A stretch of 64,000 nt of DNA from positions 186,001-250,000 of the forward strand of contig JAITYX010000079.1 in assembly GCA_021018815.1 (NCBI GenBank). The letters are read 5' to 3'. This document shows, piece by piece, positions 27,586 through 40,884 of the stretch. The DNA is from Talinum fruticosum (taxonomy: Eukaryota > Streptophyta > Magnoliopsida > Caryophyllales > Talinaceae). A program made the translations under genes and the position numbers. Below the pieces are notes generated by a model. That model was not told where the DNA came from and did no database searches. It saw only the letters and a program-made list of their open reading frames with translations. Numbering within the stretch: position 1 is the first letter of the stretch; each line of letters starts with the position of its first letter.

Positions 27586-27593
27586 TATATAAA
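27586..27593 (+). promoter_or_regulatory. TATA box of the zinc-finger gene
   Basis: TATATAAA lies about 140 bases before the start codon, giving a probable transcription start near 27620 and a leader of roughly 115 bases rich in caacaataa repeats. Confidence 0.65.
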
Positions 27594-27734
27594 GGACAAC
27601 CTTAACAACCAAATTGGTCATCATTCATCACCCCTTTGAGAAAAAATATATATATAACACAACAATAATAACAACAATAACAACCACTGCCGATTACTTG
27701 ACCGCTCTCCTTCTATTACCGCTCGGGGAGGATA

Positions 27735-28372
27735 ATGGAGATGAAGAAGCTCAAATTGTTCGGGTTTGAGCTCGAGGCACACAACAAAGGCAATGAAGAT
27801 AGTCGGGACCAGGAAAGTACGAACTCGTCCAACTCGGTTTCTTCTGAAGGAAGAGATGATCGAAAACCCGAGAGGGCGGGTTCAGTAAACATGTTAATGG
27901 AAGTGGACGGAGATCACCACCATCATCATCAAAAGAAGGCGTTCGAGTGCCAGTATTGTTTTAAGGAATTCGCGAATTCTCAAGCCTTAGGAGGTCACCA
28001 AAATGCTCACAAGAAGGAGAGGATGAAAAAAAGAGGCTTCAACTTCAGGCTCGAAGGGCAAGTTTGAATTTATACCTTCAACAACAGAACAACCAACAAT
28101 TTTGGTACAACTTTAACAACAGTTGTTACAACTATGAAGATCAAACCCAGATCAATTTTGGGGCGTTGGATCACGATCTTGATCATTATCAGACGCAGTT
28201 CACGTTGACAAATGGCAGTCCAGAAAACAAGCAGCCCGTGATGATAATGAAACCAGCAGTTAATAATACAAATCAAGGTTGTAAATCTTTAGATCTTCAA
28301 TTAGGACTAAGCCTTGAATCTAATACTACTATTAGTTTTACGAGCTCTTCCAGAACTGGGAAGCATATTTGA
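27735..28372 (+). CDS. Single C2H2 zinc finger protein with C-terminal EAR motif, frameshifted
   Basis: Intronless gene. The N-terminus has KLKLFGFEL, typical of the GIS/ZFP5/ZFP6/ZFP8 group of plant regulators. One Q-type finger follows: CQYC...[11 protein letters not shown], with C72, C75, H88 and H92 and the plant-specific QALGGH box. The C-terminus carries [10 protein letters not shown], an LxLxL-type EAR repression motif. As read, the frame from the start stops at 28067, and the conserved continuation ([17 protein letters not shown]) is one frame over and ends at 28372. The break lies in a run of seven A (28025-28031); eight would restore one frame of about 212 residues. Relatives act in trichome, root-hair and hormone responses; which role applies here cannot be told from sequence. 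Confidence 0.85.
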
Positions 28373-29683
28373 AGATTAATTAATTGATTATTAATTAGTT
28401 GTTTTTTTCTTAATATTTTAATTAGTATATATATCTAAATCTAATCATTCATATATAATATGATTAATTTTGCTTTCTCACCTTGAAATGGGTAACCCCC
28501 CTCCAACACACAAAAAAAAAAAAAAAGATGAGGTCTAAAGATCAACAGTGGGGAAAAATCATGAGATCCAATATCATGATCATGATCATATGTCACATAT
28601 CTATGCTTATATTTTATTTTATTTGATTGTTTAAAAAAGGTGAGTATAAGAATATTAGCTATTCCTTCTCTTAACAATTTTATTAAAATTATCATTACAA
28701 ATGGGAGAGGAAAAAAATGAAACGAACAAATACCTAAACTTGGTCATCCAATCTGCAGTTATGTTGCACTCTTGGTAAACATGGGTATATATGCTTATGT
28801 ATGATTATGATCATATTCCACTTACCTTTATCTTATAATTTTTAAAACTCCTTATAAATGCTTACAACTCGCTTATCATTAACTTTACAACTATCTTACA
28901 AGTAAATCTTACATCCCCTTACAATCTACAGTTAAGTCCATTATATAGTTAAAAAATAAAAACAAAATCCGTTAATAAATAAAAAAATCCACCAAGAATT
29001 CTAACATACAAGATCTATTACGAATGCATATTGGAAATTAAGGGCCAATAAAATAGGGATGTAATTTTATATCACGGATGCAGGGGCCAAGGCGCATGAT
29101 TGATCACAACCTAGTCCTCTGGGCATCTTATTAACTAGGAGGTGCTTTGATCGATCGGTGTAGCTACTAATCTACTGTCGACCCTCTAGTCATCCACTCC
29201 GATCCCCACCATCACCATCACACTGGACGTCAGTAATGAGGCAGCCGGGGTCGTGGCCTCCCTGGCTTCCTCTCTTCACAGGCCACCTTCCTCCCCTTCA
29301 CCTAGCTAGCTAAGCCGTCTAGGACCAACGAATATAGGGTTTTCGCCCTCGTTACGATATGATCCCAAATGGTTTGGTTTTGAATTGAATTTTAAAGTTT
29401 AGACTAGGCATTTTGCTTAGTAATTATCCATAATAAAAAGTTTGTTGTAATAATTAAGTGATTTGCTATTACATGTATTTTAAATTCTAAAATAATATTC
29501 TTAAAATTATAAATTGTAATGAAATAACAATTTTACATCTAGAGATCACTAACATCAAAGTTAAAATAAAATACTAGTTTGGAACAATCCAACGTTAAAT
29601 ATTATGATCCAATTGAATTTTAAAATTTAAAAATTATATCATTGTTGAGTTAGATTTTTAGTTGAAATTATACCTAAACTAAT

Positions 29684-29686
<3 letters not shown>

Positions 29687-29720
<34 letters not shown>
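29687..29720. repeat. (TA)n microsatellite
   Basis: Uninterrupted AT dinucleotide run. Confidence 0.95.
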
Positions 29721-29723
<3 letters not shown>

Positions 29724-29848
29724 CGCCAATGAGTTGTTCAATGGGTCCAATTTTAAGCTTAATTGAACAATAATATAAATAAGACCAAAATCTAAAATTT
29801 GAAAAAGTATGGATCGAATATTAGATTGGAAACAAGGTTCATTACTTA

Positions 29849-30280
29849 GGCCCTATTTAGCAAAATGAGTCTGTTTGGGTAGCGGATATTTGTTTGTGTA
29901 GCTGATAACTTTTTAGGTAATCGATAACTGTTAGATTTTAGCTCTTAGCGGATAATTGTTTAATTGAACTGTTGAATAAATATGTTTGGTAAATTTAGCG
30001 GTTGAGTTAGCTAATTATTGTAAATTAACATAAAACGATATAAATAATTTGTCAAATATAAATGAATGAAGGGATTTTTTGTCAAAAAAATATGAAACGT
30101 TACTTTCAAATGTAAAAGGCTAATATTCTTAACTTTTCGTAAACACTACTTGAATCGCTAAAAGTTACTGCAAACGCTAGTTAAAACACTACCTTACCGA
30201 ATGCTAATATTTGGTTAATTAGTGTTTTGACTTGGTCAAAACGCTAAAAGTTACTCCAAACGTCGTTGCCGAACAGGGCC
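29849..30280. mobile_element. Tourist-like MITE with TTA target duplication
   Basis: The left end is GGCCCTATTTAGCAAAA and the complement of the right end is GGCCCTGTTCGGCAACG. TTA stands immediately outside both ends (29846-29848 and 30281-30283). Size (432 bases), ends and target site fit a nonautonomous PIF/Harbinger MITE. The left arm (ttgtgtagctgataac) and right arm (cgctaaaagttactccaaacg) resemble the older copy at 930-1575, so the genome carries this as a family. Confidence 0.72.
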
Positions 30281-31063
30281 TTAAACCAACCGAAATAGGA
30301 CTAGATCATCCATTACCAAATTGGAATAATTTAGTTCATGAGTAGTTATTATTCTTTATATTGACCTATTGAAAATAAAACATATATATACATGTAGATT
30401 TCAGTTAAGCATTAAATCGGGGATATGTGTTTTACTAAATAATAAGGTTTATTAATAACAACAATAACAATGATAATAATAATAGTAGTAGAAGTAGAAG
30501 TAGAACAAGTTAGAAAAAGTCAACATCAACAATTTTAAGCTTCCACCAGGTTTTTGTTTATTGAGTATTGGATTTAATTTAAGTTTAATTCGAGCGTAAA
30601 ATGAAGTCGACCAAAGTTCAAAAGTCTTGGAACCTTGGCATTATGGATTGAATTCGAGTTGACGTATATATGATCCAATTTAATTTGTCTAATCTTTTGT
30701 TTTTGGATCAAAATATGAACAATCAAACTAATATATTTGACTATTTTATAAGTATAAGAACGTACCTAGTCCAACAAAACAAGTCAGATGAACGTATAAA
30801 AAGACTTATTGACTCGATCAAATAATTCTATTAAAATCCTCACCTTTAAATATTAATTATGGATTAATCATAGAAACATCACACCGTAGCTAGAATTGAA
30901 AACTGAATTAGCATTTTAGATATTAATTAATTTTGTATTAGGTTATGCCTTAGTTAGCTTGTTATTTAGTTTAAGAATAACCAATGTCATATAATTATTG
31001 AGCATGACGTTTTCAATAATGAATTAAGAATTGAGATGGACTAATTTGATGCATGACTCACGT

Positions 31064-31066
<3 letters not shown>

Positions 31067-31127
<61 letters not shown>
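31067..31127. repeat. (TA)n microsatellite
   Basis: About 30 uninterrupted TA units abutting a Stowaway-like relic. Confidence 0.95.
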
Positions 31128-31130
<3 letters not shown>

Positions 31131-31395
31131 TCTCTGTTTTAAAATACGTATCATTTTAAGGTTATGAGAAAATAACAAAGAAACACAAAATTCATGATAA
31201 AAATTATGTTAAAATATCAAGTTGTCTCGAGATTTCATTGAAAAAGATATTATAATGCTAGTTAGTTAAAGTGAGAAAAGAATGACAAAATTGGTAAAAT
31301 TAGTTATTAGTACATCATTAGAACCGTAAAGAAAAAGATATTATAAAACGAAAAAAGTTAGTTAAAGTGACATATATATTGTGAAACGAAAGGAG
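31128..31395. mobile_element. Stowaway-like MITE relic
   Basis: The right end reads ...gtgaaacgaaaggagta, the complement of a Stowaway terminus, and the left end (tttctctgttttaaaatacg) is its degraded partner. The interior resembles the inverse of 14380-14640. Confidence 0.5.
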
Positions 31396-32359
31396 TATCA
31401 AATTTAGGTTGAATTTATTAAATTTATCTTTTTATCTTGGGGTGGGGGTGACGATTTAGGAGTATGACACATTTAAATGGTTCAAAGCTTCATTACATTC
31501 CTGCTACCCGGTCAACAAATAATAAAGTGTTAGTTAAATAGAAAATTTTCTCCAAACATGGGATGAATGCGGGTTGAATCAAACTAACTAATTTTCAAAT
31601 GATTTCAACCGTTAAAAATTATCAAGAAAAAAAAAAGTTTTTCAAAAGGATTCCTAGTCATATGATTGGCAGCTTATTAAAAAATGTCGCCATCAAAAAA
31701 GAAAAGACAAAATGCTAAAAAACAAGATTATCGTCTTTTTTTATTTATTTTTGTTTTCCTTTCAACCAACTTGAATTATTGATTTGGATTAATTTATAGA
31801 TAAATAGTACTAATCATTTATAATGCTAATTATTTTTCTGATGGAGAAGTGGGAATAAAGTTACTTATGCTCCAATTTATCTATTTGTCCCACATTCAAC
31901 AGTTTCTTTTGAATAGGAAATATTCAACGAATTAGCCACTTGAAAATTTATTAAAAAAAGAAACAAAAATTGAAGAGGCTTTTCTTTTTTAATTGCTGCA
32001 CTTTAAAATTTATTTAAAAAAAAAAGAAACATGTGTTTAAATTTATTTATTGTTTTGAGATTTTTCATTCTAAATTCTACACCTGTTTTTGAATGAAATT
32101 AATTTATATAGTAATATAAGATTGCTTGTAAAATATTTGAAATGTCATATATAATAACAGTGTGATTTAATTTTTCCTTGATTTCCTAATATCCATCCTA
32201 TTATAGGATAAATTTATAAAATGTTTGAATGTCATAAGTTATCGATTTAAATTTTAAGAATTATATTTGTGTTAATTTTTTTCTAATTGATAAGAAGACT
32301 CGTCTTCTGAAACCCTTATTTCAGAAAATCACACAGAATTAATTGGATCGGAAAAAGAG

Positions 32360-32720
32360 GTGTCAAGTCCAACACATATTAGAAAATTGTTCTCCCCGGA
32401 ATCCAAACTAGGGGGAGGTGGGAATAACTTACACTTCTACACCCATTCCTGAGGCCCAACTAGAATAGTATTGGACTAGAAATAAAGTTGTCGAAGGTCA
32501 AGGGCCTATTCACGGGCCTTTTGCAACTATAATCAAATTCTTTCTGTAACAATTTGTACCTTACCTTGTCTATTAGAGCATTAGCCATGTAACATCAAAC
32601 GGAATTACTCGCTCGCAGTGGAAGATGCTCTGCATAATGCTCTCGCCAACGATCTTTTCTCTATTGAAATAAGAAGTTAACTCTATGTAGGCATTTATTT
32701 CGCCTTACTGTATCGTTATT
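32360..32720. mobile_element. Possible solo LTR or TRIM-like sequence
   Basis: Starting with tgtcaagtccaacacat, this stretch is more GC-balanced than its surroundings and contains phrases common in plant LTRs. No second LTR, primer-binding site or coding region was found, and the right boundary is not clear. Confidence 0.25.
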
Positions 32721-35700
32721 TCAACTTTTAAAAAACATATGTGAGTTCTCTCCTACTAGAAACACTTAGATATATAATTCGACGGTACACTTTTTTGTAA
32801 TAAAAATATAATAGAATTACAATATTTTTATGGAGAGGAAGTTGATTAATGCTGAATCAAACTTGCGATATCCTGTTTCGAAATTGAAATTCAAATATGC
32901 AATGTTGCCTAACCTGACTATGGTTTTCGCCACTAAATCTCCCAAAGACAATGGAGTGAATTCTAATTAAGAAGACTAAAATTAGGCCTAAGTTAGGAGA
33001 ACTTACGTATTGCTTGTTTAAGTATTAATTTGTTTGCAAGTTAGAGACAAACATTTGAGGATTAGGTATTTGGTCAATCTCATGGTGTGTCTGTCAGGGG
33101 TTTCAGTTTTTCAAGGCAAGCCCTCATCTTTTGGCTTTTCAATATATCGAAGATGAACTGCAGGGGGACAAATAAAACTTGGTTCTCTAAAGTTCTGATC
33201 CCTTGAAGGGGAGTTTTTATTTTTTTTTAAAAAAGGAAAAAGGTCATCAATAGTTTGCTCAATACTAATATTCAATTCAAGTCTGAAAAGGACTAAACTA
33301 TCTTAGATAAAATACAAAATAATCTAAAGTAGGAGTTAATCTACTCATATATAAATTGTTCAAAAAGATTTAAAAGAAAGGGAAACTTGATATTTCAGTA
33401 CTTGGGGGCAAAAACTTGAACTATTTAAAAGATTATCATAACGAGTTTCGAAAAGACGACCGTTTTAACTAAAAAGTACTAAATTACTCTAAAACTAGTG
33501 AAGTATGCTACAATTAACTAAAATGTCTATAAAAATCGTGGAGAATAAGAGTGCGATAATATAGGTAGAGGATAATCATAATATTTGGAATAAAAAATAA
33601 AATCCTAGATAAACACAATTTGAATAAAAAAAAATTGAGCTCTACCATTTCGCAATAATTGCATACAATAATGGGTTAAATTGCAGATAGCTCATCTGTG
33701 CAGCTATATGGAATTTGTTGACTATAGATTGGTACAAGGTCCGATAGGATTGTAACCTTGTATAAATTAGTACAGTAAGGGATGTTTTTTAATTAGTTAT
33801 TGGTGTTTTGTTTTTTAAATGTATTATGTTATTTTATTTATAGTTTATGTTATTTTAACTTTATTAGCAATTGAAAAATAAAAAGGTTGTAGAATGAAGA
33901 GAAAAACCTTTGTCCACCACCCATCACAATTTCTTCAATAATTTTCTTCTATTTGACTTCAATTTTTGGTTTTTTTTTCATATTGAAAAACAGTATATGA
34001 TAATAGCAATAGGAGTCAACTAAGATATAGTTGACTTGGAGAATAGTATATATGACTAGTTCAACTTTGACCAACGTATAGCCATACGTGTGAATAACGA
34101 GTACAAACGTATGTAGTAGATTTAATACAGGAATTTGCATTTTCTTTGTTGCACCTTAATTAGATGGGCATTCAAATAATCCACGATATTTTTATTTGAA
34201 TTTACTTGCACTGAGGATAATCTATATCATATTTTTAGATGTAAATATTTTCATTTTGTATGAGTTGTACATTATTATATTAAGTCTAAACAAGGGTGGT
34301 TCTATTTGTCATCCAAAATGAGACATCTTTTACCATTAAATATCAAATACTATTAATCTTAAAAAACGTACTTATTACATAATATTGGCCAATAAATCTC
34401 TAATTCATACGACTGTATATAAACTGCAAAAATACCGAATAATATTAATAAACAGCTTAATAAATCATCCATAAAAAATATATGAACTAAATTGTATTTT
34501 ATAATGGACACATACTCAATAAAATATCATTGCTTAATTAGCAGCAGTTAAATTAAGGAAAGAAAATCAATGATTACTTGGATAATTAGTATTGGGACTT
34601 TGAAGAGTGAACAGAGCACTAAACTTGGGTGGCAGAAAACCAAGAAATTAAAAGTAATTTTAATTTTATTTAAAAAAACATCATCATTTGCATTTCCTAT
34701 CATAAGGGGTAAAAAAATAAAAGAAAATAAAAGGAGAAATGTAAGGAAATGATATATTATGATAAATTGAAAAGAAAGTTTCCTTGGCTAGTTGTAGGCC
34801 CACCTCTATTGATTGGCTGATTTCAATGTCCTACCTTTTCTGCTTTGATTTTGCCTATCATCAAGCTTTCTTTGCTGTAAAATTCCCCCTTCTCTCTCCT
34901 CTCTATTTGCGCGAAAAGCTCCCTAATCTACTTCTTAATCTCACCCTTTCTAACTTGTACTGAGGTGCGTACTACGCACACCCTTTTTCAGTTCACATGC
35001 CAATGCCATGCCATGCCATGCCATCCAAAATCATGCCAATAGTAAGCAGTAGGAACTCATTCAAATATGGATTTTTATCTTTTCTAATACAATTTATTCA
35101 AATTTTTTGTGTTTCAAAAAATAGTAAATTAAATAACCAATAAGGTTATAATTTATTGATTAAAATTGATATTCTGAATATATTAGATATTATTATATGA
35201 TACTGCTATTTCCTGCTTATATAAAAAAAAATGGTTTGAAATTTTGTTTGATTTTGATATTATATTTTTTTAATTTAAATTATCTGATATTTAATTTTTA
35301 AATCTAGATGTCAAAAAAAAATCAGATTTTTTATATCACCTTGTTTTTCTATTTAAATAAATAATATCAAATTTTAAATTTTACTATTAATGGTCTAAAT
35401 TTTTTTTTAGAATATTAAATTTTAATTATCCAAATGTAAATATTACGAGATAAAAATCATTCATAATCTTTTTTATGGAACATTCATAATTTTTGTACTA
35501 CCTGATTTTTCCAATTAAATTAAACCAAAATTTTCCATTAAAAAAACCAAATTTGAAATTTTGTTGTCTTCAGAGAGCGTACAAGACGACCATACCTGGC
35601 GCATTTTAGCGAAGGCCTAAGTTGATTTCAAAATTTTTGAAAGTTTAATTTTTGTTTTAGCGATAAAAAATTGACCCTAATCTATCTCTCTCTCGAACTT

Positions 35701-35734
35701 CCAGCTCGGATGCGTACATGGAGTTGCTGTATTA

Positions 35735-35775
35735 ATGCAGCTGAATCTCTCTCTCTCTCTCTTTCCTTTTTCTCT
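35735..35775. repeat. CT-rich leader tract of the DnaJ gene
   Basis: CT repeats about 220 bases upstream of the DnaJ start codon, typical of plant 5' leaders. Confidence 0.7.
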
Positions 35776-35983
35776 CTCTCGATTTCAATCCCTTTCCTCT
35801 TCCTCGGTTTTTAATTGAAGATAAGGGGAGGAATTTGGAAGATTGAAATCTAACCTGTCAGATTTCTATCATTTTCGTTGATTATTGCTGTAATTATTAT
35901 TATGTCGGAGGAGACAGTGTAGATTTCTAGGGTTTTCTTTTTGTTGAGTGATTTTGCGGAGGAGTTCGAATCCATAGAAGAAG

Positions 35984-38900
35984 ATGCCGGCGCCTCACAA
36001 ATCGAAACCGGAGAGGGTCGATTCCGGGAAGCATCAGCAACTCCGGCGAGACCCCTATGAGGTTCTCGGCGTCTCTCGAAGCTCTACTGATCAGGAAATC
36101 AAATCTGCTTACCGCAAATTGGCTCTCAAGTACGTTCTTCTTCGTCCTCTCTCCCTCTCCTTCTCCCTCTCTCTCCCCCACCCCTCATTCTTCTGTCATT
36201 TTCTTCAAAGTTTATACAGTAGTCGCTTAAATGTTATTCCGTTTACTTGCTATTTTGTTTGGAATTTGGGTTACTATTCCACAAATTCGTTTGTGAAATA
36301 CATCATTGTCGCTATGTAGAGTAGGAAATTCGAGTAGGTTGCTTGTCCTTGGATCTCTTAATGCGTTTTTTTTTCCGTTTTAGTCAAGATGCTTCTCTTG
36401 GTTAGAATTCGAGCAATTTGTTCTAGTTTTGGTATAAATTTGACCGTGATGCGTTGGTGAAGGCATTCAAAAATTTCTGGTTCAGTAATGTTGAACTGTA
36501 ATGAAGAAAGGTATTGGTACTATCAGTTGGTTGGAGTATGGGCATTGAATGATAGAGATAAAATTTTAGTGCTCTGGACCTCAATTACTTGAGATTTTTT
36601 CACTATCATTGGTCAGTGACTCAATTGACTGTGTGACGAAATGATTTCTTCTTTTAATTGGAGAATCTTGATTCATTTTGTACACTGAATGAATATGGTT
36701 TGGTATCTCATACTGCTCGGAAAAAGTTGTTATGTCTTGGTTTTGGTTGGAAACTTAATGTCTGTATAAAATTGCAGCAAAATGTTCTATGAACTCGAAA
36801 ACTAGGTGGGGAACATATTGAGAATACACCGAGAAAAGACATTGCTTGTGGTATTGTGGAGAATGTCCTTGAGACCTTGCAAAACCTTTCTGGAAAAGTT
36901 ATCGAGGTTTACTATCTGCACATCACTTTCTGTGAGAATCTAATTAAACTCCACCTAGTTATTCGCTGAGTATTGACTGAGGAGCAAGGTGGAGTATTGT
37001 ACTTTGGATTGCCCATATCTGATCTTGTGTCTTGACATCTTGTATAGTTCATGTTGTTCAATATACCTATACTGGAGGTGCAAGCTACCCTGTTTAGCCT
37101 TATATGGAACTTGAGAAAGCTGCTTTTCATAATACTTCTCTCACTTCCTATTCCTGCTCCTGGAGAAAGTGATATCCATGCTGGGTCCTGAGTAATGGAT
37201 CTAGTAGTTCATTTTCCCTGAGCTATATAAAAAAGGGTAAATATGTTGTGATGCAGAAAAAATTGTTCTTCCGTTAATTCTACCCCAACTCCTTTCGTCT
37301 GCACAAAAGAGAAATGAAGATTGTTTTCATAGAAAAGATTGTTCTTCCGTTAATTCTACCCCAACTCCTTTCCTCTGCACAAAAGAGAAATGAAGATTGT
37401 TCTCATGGCTATGCCAATACAGCTGCATTCCTATGAAAGAAGCACCCAACAAACATTGAACTGTATATCGAGCGATCAGCTGATCTCTTTGGTATAATAA
37501 GAACAGCTGCTTGTTTTCTATATTGATGAATTTATTTTATTTTCTTTAATTCTCCTGTGGTTTGGCTTAAGCCTTAACGACAAGTTTGGTAAGGATGACG
37601 AGTAGCTGCTTCAACTCTACTATAACAAAGCTCTACCCTATATTTGACGAGGTTCATGCTGAAGAGGGGTGGGGTTGGGTAGACTTTTGAATCTGGGGTT
37701 CAGAATTATGTAACATCGACCATGCAGTTGTAGAGAGGCCTTTTCTGTTAGGCCATTGATTGGAGACACCTGAAAATTTTCCTATTCACTGGAAATGAGA
37801 AGGACAAGAGAATATGTGAGTCATTTTGATTCATTCTCGTCCAAAGCTGAAAATTGCCAACAATAACCTTTTCAACTTCATGGAAACTGGACAATATCTG
37901 TTATAATGTGTAGCATTAGTAATGCAAATGGTGAATAAGTTAGGGAATGCTCGTGTTTTTTTCAGGTATCATCCTGACAAGAACGCAAATGATCCTAAGG
38001 CTGCTGATATGTTCAAAGAGGTCACATTCTCCTACAACATATTAGCAGATCCTGAGAAAAGGCGCCAATATGATGCAGCTGGTTTTGAGGTGAGTTGAGA
38101 CATCTTATCTGAGATAAAAAGAGGTCAACTAATGCTTGCTTGCGGCGTATTTTGCCATTTCTTTCAGTTGGATAAAAGGACTTTTGCATTCAGATGGATG
38201 GTTTCAACATTTATATTTTGCATTTTGTCTGTCTTTAAGATAGGCTGAACATTTTTCACATGTGCCTCTCTTAGGCAGTTGAATCAGAAAGCCAAGAACT
38301 TGAGCTAGATCTTTCAAGTTTGGGGACTGTAAATACTATGTTTGCTGCACTATTTAGGTCAGTATAGTTCTTGCTTTTCTTTGTGTCGTTTTAAAATCCT
38401 TTTTCTTTTATTGATATGATACTGTAGATTCCTGAGCTTGTCCTTGTAATAGCAACAGCCACTTATGTCTGTTTCCTGGAACAGCAAACTTGGTGTACCA
38501 ATCAAGACCACTGTCTCTGCAACAGTGTTGGAGGAGGCTTTAAATGGCAGGGTAACTGTCTGTCCTCTTCCACTGGGTCAACCCTTGATTAGAAAGGTAA
38601 GATTGAATATATGCTTGCTGTTTCTCATTATTTTCTACCTGTAATTCGGCTAATGCTTTATTGATATAATCCAACATGTTTTATAGGTTGAAAAGCAGTC
38701 TGCCCATTTTTATGCTATTAAAATAACTGAAGAGGAGGCAAGAGGTGGATTTGTCTGTCGTGTGAAATCATCTGATAAAAGCAAATTTAAGGTCTGTGTC
38801 ATATATTATGTTACATTATCCATCATTTATTTCATGCACAAAGAATATGGATTTACAAACCAATCCTCAAAGGCTTGGATTCCTTTGTTCTTGTCTGTTC

Positions 38901-40884
38901 TGTAATTATTGACGTATGGTTATGAACATGTAAGACAATGAATGTTTACTTTTTGTTAAGGATGGAACCATTGATAAAGCCATCAAAATCACAGATTAGC
39001 TGTCTATATGCTTTCTAATGGTGGACTTCTGTATCTATCTACACTTTCGTTAGTCATCACGCAAACTTTTTATATCTAGTGATTATTTTTCCATCATAGC
39101 ATTTAGTTTTGCGTTTCCATGGCAAAGCTTTATCTGCTTTTGCAAGAAGTTCTACAGTGAAACATTTTCTTCAATGTCAAATGTTGACATTTTGCCCTGT
39201 GGCACGAGAATTAATTAAATTATAGTACTACTTTTTCCATAGATGTTTATAATGATTATACATGCATTAAGTTTTGCATATTGGTTTATCTACAGCTCTT
39301 GTCCTCTGCCTCCCCCCAAGTAGCCATATCCTTGTAGTGTACAATCATGCTGATAAGGCACTCTGCATTTGATGTGTTAACGTGATACTTTCTTCGACTG
39401 ATCTTTGGTTATGTGTGTTTTCTTGGCCACCGTGGCAGTTTCTCTAATATATCCTTGTTTGTGTCTATTGTGCAGCTTTTGTATTTTGAGCAGGAAGATA
39501 ACGGTGGTTTAAGTCTTGCCCTACAGGTAAATGGCATTTCTTTTCATGCCCTCCTGGTATTCAGATGGCACCGAAGTTTTATTTCAGGACCAAATTGTTT
39601 CTTCTTGATGAGCTCCTAGCCAAAATGGTTTCTGTTGGCTCATTTAGTAAGGGGCTTGGGAGCATTGAGTGATTAACTGTAGTCATATTATTTGACTTAT
39701 TAATTATAAAATTCATGGGCATTGGTTAGAATGTTATTATATATAGTAAAATATAAAATGTAAAAGAGGATCAAAGATAATGGATGTACCTATATATTTA
39801 TAGCTCAAAATCACTGAACTCTGGTTTCCGTTCTGGTATATAGGAAGACAGTACCAAGACAGGAAAGGTTACATCAGCTGGAATGTATTTTCTCGGCTTC
39901 CCTGTTTATCGATTGGATCGCACAGCTAATTCGGTGAGTTTATCATTAAAAGTGGTGTTTCTGGCCGATTGCTTCTGTAGCTTCTGTTAAGCCTACCATC
40001 TGACTCATCTCATTGTTTTTGATGAACATGGTAGGCAGCAGCTGCTAAAGATCCAGATGCCGCCTTCTTTAAAAAGCTTGATGGATTTCAGCCATGTGAA
40101 GTAACTGAACTAAAAGCTGGAACTCATGTATTTGCAGTTTATGGTTGGTAGACGCATATGTGATCTTATTGCTTGCCTTTTTCTCGCTTACATAGTAACT
40201 ATGCTTCTCTTTCAATTAATGTTCATTATACTATATGTACTGAATATTCTCTGTTTCTTCTGGCATGAGAACAGGTGACAATTTTTTCAAGAGTGTGAGC
40301 TACACTATTGAAGCTGTTTGCGCTGCAACCTTTATGAAGGAGAAGGATGACCTTCGAGCTGTAGAAGCACAAATATTAACCAAAAGGGCAGAACTTTCAA
40401 AATTTGAAAGTGAATACAGAGAAGTATGTACTTGCTATTTTTCTAATGATATTCAACTAGATATACTATTTAGCCTTATCTTACGTATTGCTATGTATTG
40501 ACCAGGTGCTCACCCAGTTTACTGAGATGACTAACAGATACACGCAAGAAATGCAAACGGTAAGTCTTGACAGCACTTACAAGCTACTTTGGTCACCACC
40601 TATTTAAGGCTGTTGTAGGTAAAGAATAGAAAACCCCAAATTCATGCTCTGCTAGTCTGGATATCTTGCAGATTGACGATCTTCTAAAACAAAGAAATGA
40701 AATCCATGCCTCGTATACAGCCATTCCTCAAATTAAGCGGAGTTCAAGTAAAAGTAAGAGGAATTCTTCCAAGGAACCTAAAGAAGACGGGCATGTGAGA
40801 GAAAAGAAGCCAATGAGGGACAGGCTAAAGAAGAAGAAATGGTTCAACATCCACTTGAAAGTAGATAAAAGAAAGTCTTGTTGA
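35984..40884 (+). CDS. ARL1: ARG1-like DnaJ protein (Arabidopsis DnaJ 16/ARL1 type)
   Basis: Eleven exons join in frame: 35984-36129, 37966-38089, 38275-38357, 38485-38596, 38687-38791, 39476-39526, 39844-39933, 40035-40143, 40275-40423, 40506-40559, 40672-40884. They total 1236 bases, or 411 residues. The J domain covers about residues 22-90, with the HPD triad (51-53) encoded at the start of exon 2. The remainder follows the plant ARG1/ARL family: [72 protein letters not shown], then a probable coiled coil ([20 protein letters not shown]) and a Lys-rich tail. J proteins recruit and stimulate Hsp70; ARG1 and ARL proteins act in root and hypocotyl gravitropism in Arabidopsis. The symbol is given by family resemblance. 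Intron 1 is long (about 1.8 kb) and holds a tandem duplication. Confidence 0.92.
37255..37408. repeat. 76-bp tandem duplication in DnaJ intron 1
   Basis: Two near-identical units with a 76-base offset (attgttcttccgttaattct at 37262 and 37338). Only a few substitutions separate them, so the duplication is recent. Confidence 0.92.

Larger units (their letters stand above)
28373..35690. other. Intergenic spacer
   Basis: No supported gene. It holds TA microsatellites (29687-29720 and 31067-31127), a complete Tourist-like MITE (29849-30280), a Stowaway-like relic (about 31128-31395), a GC-rich patch (29080-29340) and an LTR-like stretch (about 32360-32720). The rest is AT-rich low-complexity sequence. 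Confidence 0.6.

Noticed and set aside
36834..36960. Stretch in DnaJ intron 1 resembling a tasiRNA (gagaccttgcaaaacc)
   Set aside because: Only a partial match to tasiARF-like sequence, no flanking miR390 site; treated as chance.
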